Assembly (NCBI GenBank): GCA_026770575.1
Contig: MU657837.1
Span: 6,147-20,799 of the forward strand
Source of the DNA: Pelagophyceae sp. CCMP2097
Lineage: Eukaryota > Sar > Pelagophyceae
Reading direction: 5' to 3'
DNA: 14,653 bases
Part shown: positions 1 to 11,100 of the stretch, in pieces
Numbering within the stretch: position 1 is the stretch's first letter
Layout: each line of letters opens with the position of its first letter
Notes under the pieces: generated by a model
What the model was told of the DNA's origin: nothing
Databases searched by the model: none
The model's input: the letters and a program-made list of their open reading frames with translations, nothing else
Position numbers and translations under genes: made by a program

Positions 1-147
1 CGGACCGTGAGCGCGCGCGCCACGCCTGCCGACGCCGCCGCCGCCGAGGCCGCGTTCGCCGAGGAATTAGCAAACAGACCATCCCTGAACTTCCCTGCGG
101 CCCAAGCCCAGAAGAAAGCCCGGGCCCTTCGCCGCCAGGCCGAGTAA
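1..147 (+). CDS. C-terminal fragment of an unidentified protein (5' end outside window)
   Basis: Reading frame 1 is open from the first base to a TAA at 145-147, giving 48 residues of a C-terminal tail. The tail is Ala-rich and then basic, with the short motifs NRPSLNFPAAQAQ and KKARALRRQAE at the end, which looks like a charged helix. Codons favour G or C at the third base, as in the other genes here. No domain is recognisable and I assign no function. A GT dinucleotide overlaps the stop (GTAATG at 144-149). The fragment could therefore be an upstream exon of the next plus-strand gene rather than the end of a separate gene. A short fragment at a window edge in GC-rich DNA can also be open by chance, so confidence is moderate. 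Confidence 0.45.
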   Translation, partial: RTVSARATPADAAAAEAAFAEELANRPSLNFPAAQAQKKARALRRQAE

Positions 148-227
148 TGTAACCGTGTTTCCAGCGGCGCCAGCGCCGGACTTCCGAGACCTCTTGCGCG
201 AAGCCGGTCCTCGTCCCCGTTGGGCCG

Positions 228-2114
228 ATGAGCGGCGCGAGCAAGGCGGGCGTCGGGCACGCCCGCGAGCGGTCCGTTCTCCTGGCGCACCGGCCGCCGG
301 GCGACCTGCGCCACGGCAGCGGCCTCACGTGCGTCGGCTGTGGCTCGAAAGCGGCGAAACTCTACGCGTCGCAAGTCGTCTGCCGCGATTGCCAGCAGTC
401 CATACTCCTCCGGCAACGGGCCTGGAAGGCGAAGCGCAAGGGCGCCATCGCGGGCGCCACGGGCCTGCGGCGGCCCGGCGGGCCGGAGCGGCCGGACGGG
501 CCCGTCGCCGGCTGGGCGTCGGCGGCGGGCGTCGCACGGCGCCGCGCGGATCGCGGCGACGACGAGGCGCTACGGCGCACGGCGGCGACCACCGCCGCAG
601 AGCCTCGGCGGCTCGGCGACGTGCCGCCGCGCGCCGCGGCGGCCATTGAGAAGCTCCACGCAGATGCGCGGCGGCGGCAGGCGGAGAAGCTTTGCCGCCT
701 CGAGGCGAGGACGGGCCGCCCCGAGGACTCGCCAGAGGGCGGCACCGACGCGTCGTCGCGCGGCGGCGTGGCGTTTACAAAGGCGCGCCGCTTCGACAGC
801 GGCGCCGTCGAGGCGCGCGGGGCCGTCGAGGCGCGCGAGGCGTGGCTCGTCGCGCTCAAGCTCGCGACGTACGCAGGCTGGCTCGCCGCGCTCTCTGGGC
901 TCGCCGAGCGGCAAACCGAAAAGGCACCGGCGCCGGCGCCAACACTCGTAGAGAGGAAGCGCCGTGACTACGAGTGGTGGCGCGTCCGCGACGGCGACGG
1001 CGCGTCGGCGCTCTTTGCGAACCGCCTCCGCGACGGCCGCGCCGCGTACGTCGACGGGTGGTCCGAGCCCGCGGCCCCCGCCGCGGCGCCGCCGGGCCTG
1101 CTGCCGGGCGCGCTCGTCTTGGCGCCCGGCGGCGCCCGCGGCCGCGTCACGGCCATGGACGGCGACGACGCTGAGGTGGTCTACGAGGACGGCACGGTGG
1201 CGTGCCTCGCGGCGACACGCCTCGTCCGCCGCGACGCCCCGGCGACGCTCTTCAAGCGGTAACGCGCCGCGTCGGCGATTATGGGCCGAGAGCCGGACCG
1301 GCGCAGACGGGTGGCCTTTGCGACCCGTCGCCGTAGGCTCCACGCGACGCGGCACTCGCGGGCGTCTGCGGCGCGCAAACTAGCGCGCGCCGTCTGGCGC
1401 TGCGTCGTGCGGCCGCATTGGAGGCGCTTCGTTTTCGGCGCATTGCTGCCCTACGAGGCGCGGCGCGCGGCGACGAGGCAGCACCGCCGCGCGCACAACC
1501 TGCCCATCACGTCGCACCGCGACTACGTCGCGCCAATCCGGGCCGCGCCCCCAGCGGCCGTGCGCGCGACGGACCTGCGCGCGCGCGTGAAGCGAGCGCT
1601 GCAGGCCGATGTGCGCGCCGCCGCCGCTGCGCGCGCCGCCGCGGGCATCGCGCGCGACGTCACGAGCGTCGGCGCAGACGCGTACGCGTCCGAGCACAAG
1701 CGGCTCCTCGTCGGCGCGCGCAAGCACGACTCGGCCGTCGTCTCGGCGCCCGCTGCGACCGTCTTCGCAAAGGCGCCGCGCGGCGCGCGGTCCGCGTCGC
1801 GCAGGGCGCAGGCCGACGCGGCGCATGACGCCACGCGCGCCGCGAGCCACGCCAAGCGCGAACTCTTACGGCGCCCGCCGCTGCACCCGGGCGCAGACGC
1901 GGCCGACGACCCGCCGCTGCCACCGGGCGCGGCCGACAACGCGGGGGCGCTCCAGCGACGACCGCCGCCTCTGCCCGGCGGCGACGCGCTGCACGACGAC
2001 GCGCGGCGCGACGGCGAGGTCGCGCGCGTCGCGGCGTCGGCGGACTACGACGATTGCGACTTTGAGGCGGAAGACGACGCGCCGACGGCCGCGGTGCACA
2101 GTACAAGTCATTAA
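228..2114 (+). CDS. Unknown protein with N-terminal Cys4 zinc-ribbon-like motif and SH3/Tudor-like segment (spliced gene)
   Basis: Two open stretches in the same frame, 228-1262 and about 1281-2114, are separated only by a TAA at 1260-1262. A donor-like GTAACG at 1259 and acceptors at 1306 or 1336 both remove that stop and keep the frame, so one gene of about 590-605 residues is likely. Near the N-terminus C35-x2-C38 and C52-x2-C55 form a zinc-ribbon-like pair. Residues about 285-335 read GALVLAPGGARGRV, then AEVVYEDGTV, which resembles a small SH3/Tudor-like barrel that often binds modified protein tails or nucleic acid. A basic, Trp-containing stretch follows the junction (KLARAVWRCVVRPHWRR), faintly like an IQ motif. 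The rest is Ala/Arg-rich helix and a Pro/Asp-rich acidic tail. The ATG at 228 is the first in this frame, but the frame is open upstream, so the start is uncertain. I do not recognise the family. The stop lies 35 bp from the convergent VPS13 stop. Confidence 0.62.
1259..1336 (+). other. Predicted intron in the zinc-ribbon gene
   Basis: The intron starts at GTAACG (1259) and ends at CCGTAG (1336), 78 nt, phase 2. Removing it deletes the TAA at 1260-1262 and joins ...LFKR to LHATRHSR... in frame. The alternative acceptor GCGCAG ending at 1306 gives a 48-nt intron that also keeps the frame. I prefer the longer one because three introns in the neighbouring gene are 82 nt and because CCTTTGCGACCCGTCGCCG precedes it as a pyrimidine-rich stretch. 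The other possibility is two separate genes with an 18-bp gap. Confidence 0.5.
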
Positions 2115-2149
2115 TTATAGTCCCGCGCCGCCGGGGCGGCTGTTTCACA
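2115..2149. other. 35-bp convergent intergenic spacer with GC palindrome
   Basis: The spacer separates the TAA of the plus-strand gene from the TGA of the minus-strand VPS13 gene. It begins with an AT-rich ATTATAG and contains the 14-nt palindrome GCCGCCGGGGCGGC at 2127-2140, followed by TGTTTCA. With only 35 bp available, the 3' untranslated regions of the two transcripts must overlap or extend into each other's coding sequence. Whether the palindrome helps end transcription cannot be told from sequence. Confidence 0.6.
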
Positions 2150-5100
2150 TCAGCACACGCCCTGGGCGAGGGCCTCGCCGCCGTGCGGCGCGCCTTCGGG
2201 GTCGGCGTCGTCCGCGTCCGCGGCGGCGTCGTCGAGCGGGATGGGCGCACCGACTTCGCGGAGCGCGGCGCGGAGCGTCTCAAGGAAGCGCCGCGCCGTC
2301 GGCGCCGCGAGCGCCGCGCAGCTCACGGGCACGTACAGCGGGCTCGCCGCCGTCGTCGGCGCGACCTGCGGCGGCGGAGGTGCGGCGGCGACGAAGATTC
2401 GACCGGCGTTCGTCGCGCGCGACGGCACGATGTCTCGCCTCTGGTGCATCCCGGCTCTGCGATGGCGACATGAAGGATTTTTGTTTTCGGCTTTTCGGGC
2501 GCGGGACGTTGCGGCGGCCCGGATGGCGCCGGCCTTGAGGCAGCGCATGGCCTCGGCGGCGGTGGCGGCGTCGTCAAAGGCGAAGATGAGCTTTGCGTCG
2601 TCGGCGCGCGAGTCGTCGAGCTTTGGCGACATAGTGTCTCGGAGGGCCGTGAGGCGCTCGTGCGCGAGTTTCACGGACCGAAGCGTCGCGTGCGTCATGC
2701 TCCGCAGGGCCACGGCGGCGTGCGTCGGCGCGTGCGCCCCCGCGGCGAGCTCGCGCGATACGACGACGTTGACGAGGGGCACGATTCGTCGGAGGTTTGG
2801 CACGGCGGCGTCCGACGACTTTTCGGCAAACGTGTACAGCACGCAGCCCGAGATGACCAGTCTCCGGCGCTTCCGCGCCTGCGTGCCGAAGACGGGCGCG
2901 ACGCCGAAGCGTGGCTCGGAAATGGTCGTGACCCAGCACCGCGCCTCGAAGAGCGGCGCCGACGCCGGCGGCGGCAGCACGCGGACCCTGCGCGCCACGG
3001 CAGCGCCAAAGGATCGGGTCAGGCGCTGGTCGAGCTCGACGCCGAGGCGCGTCGCCGTGTCGTAGACGCAGCAGCGCTGCTTGTCGCGCAGGTCGTCGCC
3101 GGCGTCGGCGCACGGCGACGCCATGTGAGCGTCCTCGGCCAGCAGCACGTGCACCTCGCCCCGGCCGCTGCGGTGCCGCAGGCCCACGACGCGTTTTACG
3201 GGCGCCGCCCAGAGCGTGCGCGCCCCTTGCGCCGTCTCCTCGACGTAGTGCACCTCCTCGCCCGCTGCGGCCGCAGCGCCCGCCGCGGCCGCGGCCGCCA
3301 GCGCCGACGAGGAAAAGTAAAACGACGCCCCCCGCAAGCTGCCGCCCTCGGCTCGGGGGACGTCGCCGCCCGTCGGCGACTGCAGCCGCGGCCGCGGCGC
3401 CGCCTCGCGCGTCGCGACGGCGAGCCAGCGCCGGCGGCAGTGGAGCGCGCCCGGAGGCGGCGCATCGTCTTCGCCCGCCACCTCGACGGTACCCTCGGCC
3501 GCGTCGGGGCCCGCCCACCATCGCACGCTGCCGCCGACGACAACGCCTTCGTCGGCGGCGCAGGCCGCCGCGCAGGGCGGCGGCGGCGCGGCCTCTGCGG
3601 CAGCGCAGACGCCCGTCGCCGCCGCCGCCACCGACCCCGCCGGTGCCGCAGAGCCCGCCGCCGCCGCCGGGGCCGTCGCCGCCGCCGGCGCAGCGCGCTG
3701 GCAGAGCGCGGCGAGGGGCTCGACGAGTGTGGCGACGTAGAGCGGCCGGAGGCGGAGCCTCGAGAGCTTTTCAGTCTCAGAGTGCGTCATGCCGTGGCTC
3801 GAGTCGTGAGTAAAGCTCGTCGCGATGCGGAGCAGCTGCTGCGCCAGCGCCGCCTCGGTGTCGCAGCGCACGAGGCGACCGTCGCGCACGAAGACGCGCG
3901 GCTGCCGCAGCCGCGACCACGGCGAGTGCGCCCCGTGGAGCGCCGCCTCGCGCCAGTCGTCCTCGCCCGCGCCCGCGCGCGACGCGTCGTAGAAGCCCCC
4001 CGCCGTGCCCAGGAAGCGGCCGTGTTGGCACGCCGCGGCGTCGCGCGGGCTGTCGCGCGCGCCGGGCCGCGGGCTGCCGGGTCTTTCCGCCGCGCCGCCG
4101 CCGCGCTGGCCCGCGGCCGCCGCCGGCGCCTGCTTGCTTAAAGCCTCGTTGAGCGACTCGGTCGCGGCGCGGCCGGCGTGGCGGACGCCCTCGACGCCGC
4201 GGTTGGCCAAGTCGATGAGCCCGACGGTGGGCTTGACGGCGACGCCGAGGAGGCCGCGCATCGTGGCGCGCGCAATGGCCGCCGAGCCCTGGCCGCCGCT
4301 GACGGCGCGGTACGGCTCGAGGACAACGCCCGTGACGCCATCGAAGACGCCCGCGGCAAACTCCTGCCCGCCCTTGCGCACCTGCTCCAGCGCCGGGTTG
4401 GACCGCCGCCGCTGCTGCAACGCCGGCGCCGGGCCCCGCGCGCCGGGCCCGGGCCCCGCGAGCGCCGCCGCGGAGACGTTTCGGCCCGAGGCGTGCTCGG
4501 CGGCGCGGTTGATGGCGCGCCGAGTCGTGTACGCCTGGTCCATGGACAGCGCGGCGACGGTGCCGCCGAGGCCCGCGGTGACCTGCGAGACGACGCCGAG
4601 GCTGCCGTCAATCGTCTGCGAGACGAGGGACGACGTGCCTCTCGCCACGCCCGAGGCGAGGCCAAAGCCGAAGAAGGCGCCCGCCTCGTCGTTTGTGGCG
4701 AGGGCGCCCTCGATGGGCTGCCAGAGGAAGTCGTGGACGCCGGCGCCCATGGACCGAACAAAGGCAAAGGGCGTCTTTGTGAGAAGGTCGAACGTGCCAA
4801 GGACTCGGTGCATCTGCCGCAGCAGCGCCAGCGTGTAGTGCCGCGCGACGCGGCGCGCGAGCGACTCCGTCGTCGCCGCAAAGGCGTCGTTGAGCATCAA
4901 AGCGTCGACCGCGAGGTGCGCGTCGTCGAGCTGGCCCAAGAAAGTCAGCGCGGCGTCGAGCTGCGCGGCGCCGAGGGCCTGCGTCACCTCGGCGCGCGTC
5001 GCCTGCGTCAGGCCGCCCTTGATCGTCAGTCTAAGGTCGAGCGGGTGCAGCCGCAGCGCCGAGCAGAAGACGCAGCTCCGCTTCAAGTCGTCTGCGTCGT

Positions 5101-8100
5101 CGTCCTCATCGTCCGTCGAGGATTCAGAGTCGTCGGCCGATGCGAGGCGCCCGCCGCGCACGGCGCCGTCGGCCGTCGCGCGGCCCTGACGGCGCCGCGC
5201 GGCGCGCGGCGCGGCGGCGCGGCGCGGCGGCTGCTTGGCGTCGCCGGCGTCGGCGGCGATAGCCGCGGCGGCGCGCGAAACGTCTGCGTGCATGGCGAAG
5301 ACCTGCGCGGCGAGCTCGTGGTCCATGGTCAGGTCAAAGGGCGCGAGCTGGACGACAAATGCGTCGACGTAGAGCACAGCCTGCTGCTCGCCGGCGAACT
5401 TTGTCAAACGCCGCGCCGGGGCGTCGGGGCAGCGCCTTCGCACGAGGATCTGCAACGCCGGCCTCCCCGCGGAGGCGCGCGGCCGCAAAGCGCAGCAGTA
5501 GAGGGGCCAGGCGGCGTTGACGTCGTCGACTTGCGCGTGTCGCACGGCGAACTCAACTTCCACCGAGTCGCGCTTCCACAACCAGCGCGCGTCAACGTCG
5601 CACAGAGCGACGCGCGCGAGCTCGCGCCTCGAAGAACCGCCGCCACGGACAAAGGAGACGCTCGCGGAGGGCACGGAGACGACGAGCATGTCAAAGGGGG
5701 CCAAGGAAGCCTCTCGGTCCACGGCGTCGTCGTCCTCCACGTCCGCCGGCGCCGGCGTGCTTCCAGAGCCCGCGGCGGCGGCGGCGAGCAAGTCGTCGTC
5801 GTCGTCGAGCGTGTCGCTGTTGTGCTGGCCCTCTTCTCGCAGCTCGAGGACCTTTGTCGGCCCGTCCGCTCGGACGGCGACGGAGACGGGCACCAGCGCC
5901 GACAGCGCCTCGAGCGTGTGCCGCCGCGGCGTGCATCTCTGCAGGTCCACCTCGTCGCGCAGCTTCTTCACGAACTCGGCGGCCTCGCTCGACGTGCCGA
6001 ACTTGAGGTGCAGCGATGCCGTCGGCGTCCAGACGACGACGCCGCGAGAGGCGCGGTCGTCGACGTCGCCGTCGCGGTCCACGAGGATGTAGTTGGCGCC
6101 GCTCGCCGCCTCTGCGCGCTGGAGCAGGCCCACCTGCGCCAGCCGCAGCGCCAGGCGCTGGCCCTCGGCTGCGTCGCCGCGGCACGCCGTTTGCGCGATG
6201 ACAACGGCCCACTCGCGCAGCGGCATGTGCCGCCCCGCGCCCGCCTCGCGAGGCGGGCCCGCCGTCGCGTACGCCTCGCGCCGCAGCCGCGGCGCGAAGT
6301 TTGGCGGCGCACCCCAGCGCGCGGCGCGCAGTCGCGCCGCGACACCAAACGCCTCGCGCGCCTCGGCCGTGCACGCAAGTTTGTACGTCTGCTGCGACGA
6401 ATTCGACGCGGTCGACGCGGCGTCGTTCTCCGACCGGTCGTCGTCGCCGTGGGCCCAGTCAGCGACCTTGGAGCTTGTGGACCGGCCGCTCGTCTGGACG
6501 GCAAAGGCAGATTCTGCCGGCGGGCACGCGGAAACGTGCTCCGTCTCGTAGCGCAGGTCGAGGATGTGGACGAGGTGCAGCGGCTTTCGCTCCGCGCGGC
6601 CGCTCTCGAAGACGTAGAGGACGGACTTGCGCAGCGCCACCTTTGAGCTGACCCACGTCTCCGGGAGGAAGGCGTGGCGCCGCTGCGCAGAGTCCGAGAC
6701 AAACGCGGCGGAGGAGAAGAGGTCGTCGCGGAACTTGTGGCGCACGCGGAGGCCCTTTGGGTGCCTGCCGACGTCGTCCAGCGCGACGTCGAAGCCCGTG
6801 TCCCACGTGTCGGCCACGTCGTCGCGAAACTCGACGCGGAGCACGCGGCGCGGCCGCTGCTGCCACCGCGCGTGCGGGCTGTCCCAGGCGTACGCCGCCG
6901 TCGCGCCGGCGTCGAGGAGGCGCCATGGGGGCTCGCCCGCGCCGCCCGCCGCGGCCTGCGCCGCTTGGCCGAGCTTGTGGACAAAGTTGCTCCCCTTAGC
7001 CCCGAGGCGCCGGAGGTGCGACGGGGCGTGCTTCTCGAATCGCGCCTCTGCAAACGTCTCGCTCGGCCCGAGGAGCGATTGAGCGACGCCGCCGACGAGG
7101 GCGTCGGAGAGGGCCGCCGCCTGGTCCACGGCCGCGTTGACAGAGTGCGTCAGCCCCCCGCCCGCAGCGCCGCGCTGGGGCGCCACGACGATGCCGCCGC
7201 AAGGCTGCGCCGCCGCCGCGCGCGTGCGGTGCTTGAGGTCCGCCGCCGCGAGGCCACCGACCATGTTGCCGTCGAGCGTCGCCACGACGGCGCCGCCGCC
7301 GCCCGCGGCGCCCGTGCAGCTCGCCCACCTGCCTGCCCCGGCGGGCGCCACGAGCTGCCGGTAGCGGATGCGCCGCCGCGTGCGGTTCACAAGGCGGTAC
7401 GGCGGCCAACGCGAATCCGCCTCTTCCACCGTCGTCACCGTCTGCGCGCCGAGGAGCCGCGGCAGCCGCGACTCGCGCCGCAGCGACACCATCGCGTCGC
7501 CGGCGGCCCAGCGGTCTGCCGCGCACGCCGCCCGGTCCCCGTTCGCCGCCGCGCCGGCCGCCTGCGGCTTGGTCACGCTGCAAGTCGACTGCCCTCGCCA
7601 GCCCAGCGCGTCGACGCCGACGGGCCCCGACGCGCCCGCGGCGGAGCGGACGCGGACGAGCTTGGCCGCCGGCGCGTGCAAGTTGGCGGCCCAGCGCAGT
7701 AGAGCGCGGTGCTCCCCCGGCGCGACGCGCCGCTGCGACCACGGCTCGTCGGCGCCCTGGGCCACGTCGATAAAGTCGTTTGTCCCGTTGCGCACGACTA
7801 TTCGGGGCGCAAAAGAGACGAGGACCGACTGGCCGCGGGCCACGACGCAGACGGCGAGCTCGTACGACGCGCCGCGGCCGCCCGGGGGCCGCTCCACGAG
7901 CGAGAGCGCCGCGACGGCCGCGGCGGCGGCGTCGCGGTCCATCGAGCCGTAGAGCTTGCCCCGGAACGCGCGCGGCAGCTCGAGGGCCGGCGACCACTCT
8001 GAAGCCGCTGCGCGCACGGCGAGGCGCACGCCGTCGTGGTCGTCGGCGGCCTGGCCCGCCGCCGCGGGCGGGTCCCACGCCGCGGCACCGAACCACGGCT

Positions 8101-11100
8101 CGGCAAGGCTTTCGCGCAGCGCCTCGACGGAGTCGTAGGCGCGGCTTTTACTCGGCAGGCGCGAGACTCGCGGCGAGTGCAGCCGCGCCTCTGCGCGGTG
8201 GCAGAGCCGCAGGTAGACGACGCGCGGTGCCGCGTTGCGCCGCCGCACGGCGCCCGCGCGCCGCTGGTGCTGCAGCACGTCGCCGACGGTGAGCGTCTCG
8301 TCGAGCTGCGCCTGCGAGTACTGCCGCGCCACGCCGCCGTCGGGCGCCTCGAAGACGGCGCGGGCGCGGCCCGCCGTGTCGAGGTCTCTTAGCAGGTCGC
8401 GCCGCGGCCCGTCTCGCGCGTCCCAGGGCGCGGTGGCAGACCCGTCGAGCAAGTCGTAGTCGGCGACGAAGAAGCAGTGGTGCGCGTCTGGCCGCGGCCC
8501 CACGGTGTCGGGCCGCGCGGCCATCACCGCCGCGCGCAGCGCCGCCAGCGTCGTCGCCGGCGGCAGGTCCAAGACGTGGTCGACGTTGGACGACGCGGCG
8601 TAGAGCGAGACGACGCACCGCACGTTCTCCGAAACCGCCTCGTCCGCCTCATCGTCCGAGTCGTCGTCGGCCGAGCCGCGCCGAAGCGCCGCCGGAGCGT
8701 AGTCGTACGCCTCGCCGTCGTCCGAGGCGCAGTCGTCGTCGTCGTCGGCGTCGGGGGCGACTTTGGTGTCGTCGGCGTCGGGGTTGTCGTCGTCGTCGGC
8801 GGCGGCGCGCGTCGCGTCGTCCTCGGACCACGTCGCCGCGTCGGCGGCCGCGTCGTGGCGCAGCACCTGGCCCTGGGCCGCGTAGCGCAGCGTCACGGCC
8901 GTGCGATTCGCCAGTGCCGCGCGGCACCACACAGAGACGCCGCCGCCGCCAAAGCGGCAGCGGAGCTGCAGCCGCGGCGCGAGCGAGTACGCCGCTGCGC
9001 CCACGCGCGCCGAGAGCGCGTCGAGCGTCACCGTCTTGGCGACGGCCGCGCGCCTCGACCAAAGGTCGCGCGCGTCGACGCGCACGGGCTTGGACCACTC
9101 GTAGTTGGCGACTCGGAAGCGCAGCGTCAGCGACGCATCGCCCGATGCCGACGCCGCCGCGCCAGCGTCAAGCGGCGCCGACGCGCACGGCGACAGCGAC
9201 CCGCGCGCGTCGTCCGTCCGCCAGGCCAGCACGCAGTGCAGCGAATTGCGCAGCTCGATGCGCGGCCGCACGCGCAGCAAAAACGACGCCACCGGACAGT
9301 CGCCGCCCTCGCCGTCACGCGCCGGGGCCCCGTACGCGGCGCCGTCCGCCGGCCCTTGCCCGGCGTCCGAGACGGCGACCATGGAGCAATCGACGACTGT
9401 TCGGCGGTTCATGAGCCTTTTCCGGCCGCAGGCCTCGGGCCCGAGGGCGAGCGCGCCGATGGACTCGACGAGGCGGTGCGGGGCGTTGCCGGCGCGGAAC
9501 GGTGAGGCCATGGCCAGAGTGCATCGCTCAAAGTCGACGTCGAAGGGCAGCCGCAGCAGCTCGCCCGCGCCGCAGTCAAAGTGCGCCGCCTCGGCCGCCT
9601 CCGCGCGGTCCACCACATTCAGCGAGAACCGCGCCGTCGCGCGCGTCGCGTTGCGCACCGCGCACCGCGACGCCAGCGTCACCACGCGCCACGAGTTGCG
9701 CACGTCGAGGACCGTCGTCGCCACGAGCATAGACGTGCGCCCGGCGCCATCCGCGACGCGCACGAGCATCGTCGGCGCCTAGCGGCACAAAAGCTTCGGG
9801 CGACGGCCTCCGGGTGACGGGCAAGCCTCTGTTCTTTCGACTAAAGCCCGGACGCGGGCCCGCGCCGTCCCGAGCCGCGCGTCCGCCGTGGACCAGCGCA
9901 CGCCGCCGCGGCCCACGACCCCGACGTCGTCGACGTTGCAGCTCTCTCGCCGCGTGAGCCGGCCGGCGGAGGCGCCGACGGTGGGCGCCTCGTCGCCGCC
10001 GAGGCGGTCGACGACGTCCTTGCTGGCCATGACGGCGTCTTCGCCGCGCCGCAGCGTCCGCACCAATTTTCCGTCGCGCGCGCACGTCAGCGTGACGGTG
10101 GCGGCGCCGGCGACGCGGTGCCGCACGAGGATGGGCCATTCCTGCGCGTCAGCAAAGTCCGGCGGCTTCGGAGACCGCGCCCACTCGGCCGCCTTGAGGC
10201 AGGCAAGCGCGGGCGTCGTGAGGCACGTCGAGACGGCGGGCGTGTCGACACTGAGCGTCCTGCGCGCCTGGCTGGGGCCGGGCCCCGTGGCCTGGCGCGA
10301 CGCGGTGACGCGCGCCACGAGCGGGTCGACGAGCGGCGAGCCGTCGCCGAGGTCGGCGCGCAAGGCGACGGCGGCGTGGGCTCTGCACTGCAGCACCGCC
10401 GTCGTCGTGGCGCCGTCGACGGCGCACCGCACGCGCGCCAGAGCGCCGCGCGCGCCGTGCTTGAGGAGCGTCGCCTCGACTTCGACGGAAAACTCGTTTT
10501 GTGCCACGCACGCGTCGCCCGCCGCGTCCGCCTCGGCCTCGTCGTAGACGAGGCGGACCCAGGGCGGTTGCTCCGCGCCGGACCCGAGGGCCCTGTCCGC
10601 CGCGACGGCGTCCGCCGCGGGCGCGAGCGCCCTGCTGCAGCACCGCGCCAGCGCGGCCGCGTCGGAGACGTCCAACTCGACGTCGACGACGGGCGCCACC
10701 TTGAGCACCGCTTCCGCGCTTGCGTTGTAGGTGCAGTCGCGGTCAAAGGCCACTCGGAACCCTGGCGCGCGCGTGACGAGGCGCACCCGCCGCAGCGCGC
10801 CGTTTCGCCGCGCGTGCAGCGCCACCGTGCGCACGCGGCAATCCAAAGCCTGCACGTCGCCCTCGTTGGTGCAGGACCGCCGCCACTCCAAACCGTCGAG
10901 CGCCAGGCGCAGCACGTGGACGTCATCCGTTGCCGTGGGCCGCCGCCGGTCCGAAAAGTCGACGTCAGTTGAGCCGAGGCGCACGACGCAGTCGAGGCGC
11001 GAGTCGTCGGCGGCCGCCGGCGGCGCGAGGCGGCACGCCGCGCGCCAGGCGCCGCCGAGGCGGTCCAGCGCGACGGCGACTTGCCGCTTCGCCGGGCGCA

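Noticed and set aside
155..649. 164-codon plus-strand frame starting before the zinc-ribbon gene
   Set aside because: It is Arg/Gly-rich, overlaps the Cys4-motif frame, has no recognisable motif and fits the pattern of a shadow frame.
1281..2114. Separate gene starting with ATG at 1281
   Set aside because: It is in the same frame as the upstream open stretch, only 18 bp after its stop, with a donor-like site over that stop and acceptors nearby. One spliced gene is simpler, though not proven.
4178..6646. 822-codon open frame on the plus strand
   Set aside because: It is antisense to the best-conserved part of VPS13 and is Arg/Val/Ala-rich without motifs. It is explained by the same lack of stop codons, not by a real gene.
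8477..9505. 342-codon plus-strand frame rich in Val and Arg
   Set aside because: It mirrors the VAB-coding strand; the Val runs are the complement of the GAC-coded Asp tract. There is no independent support.
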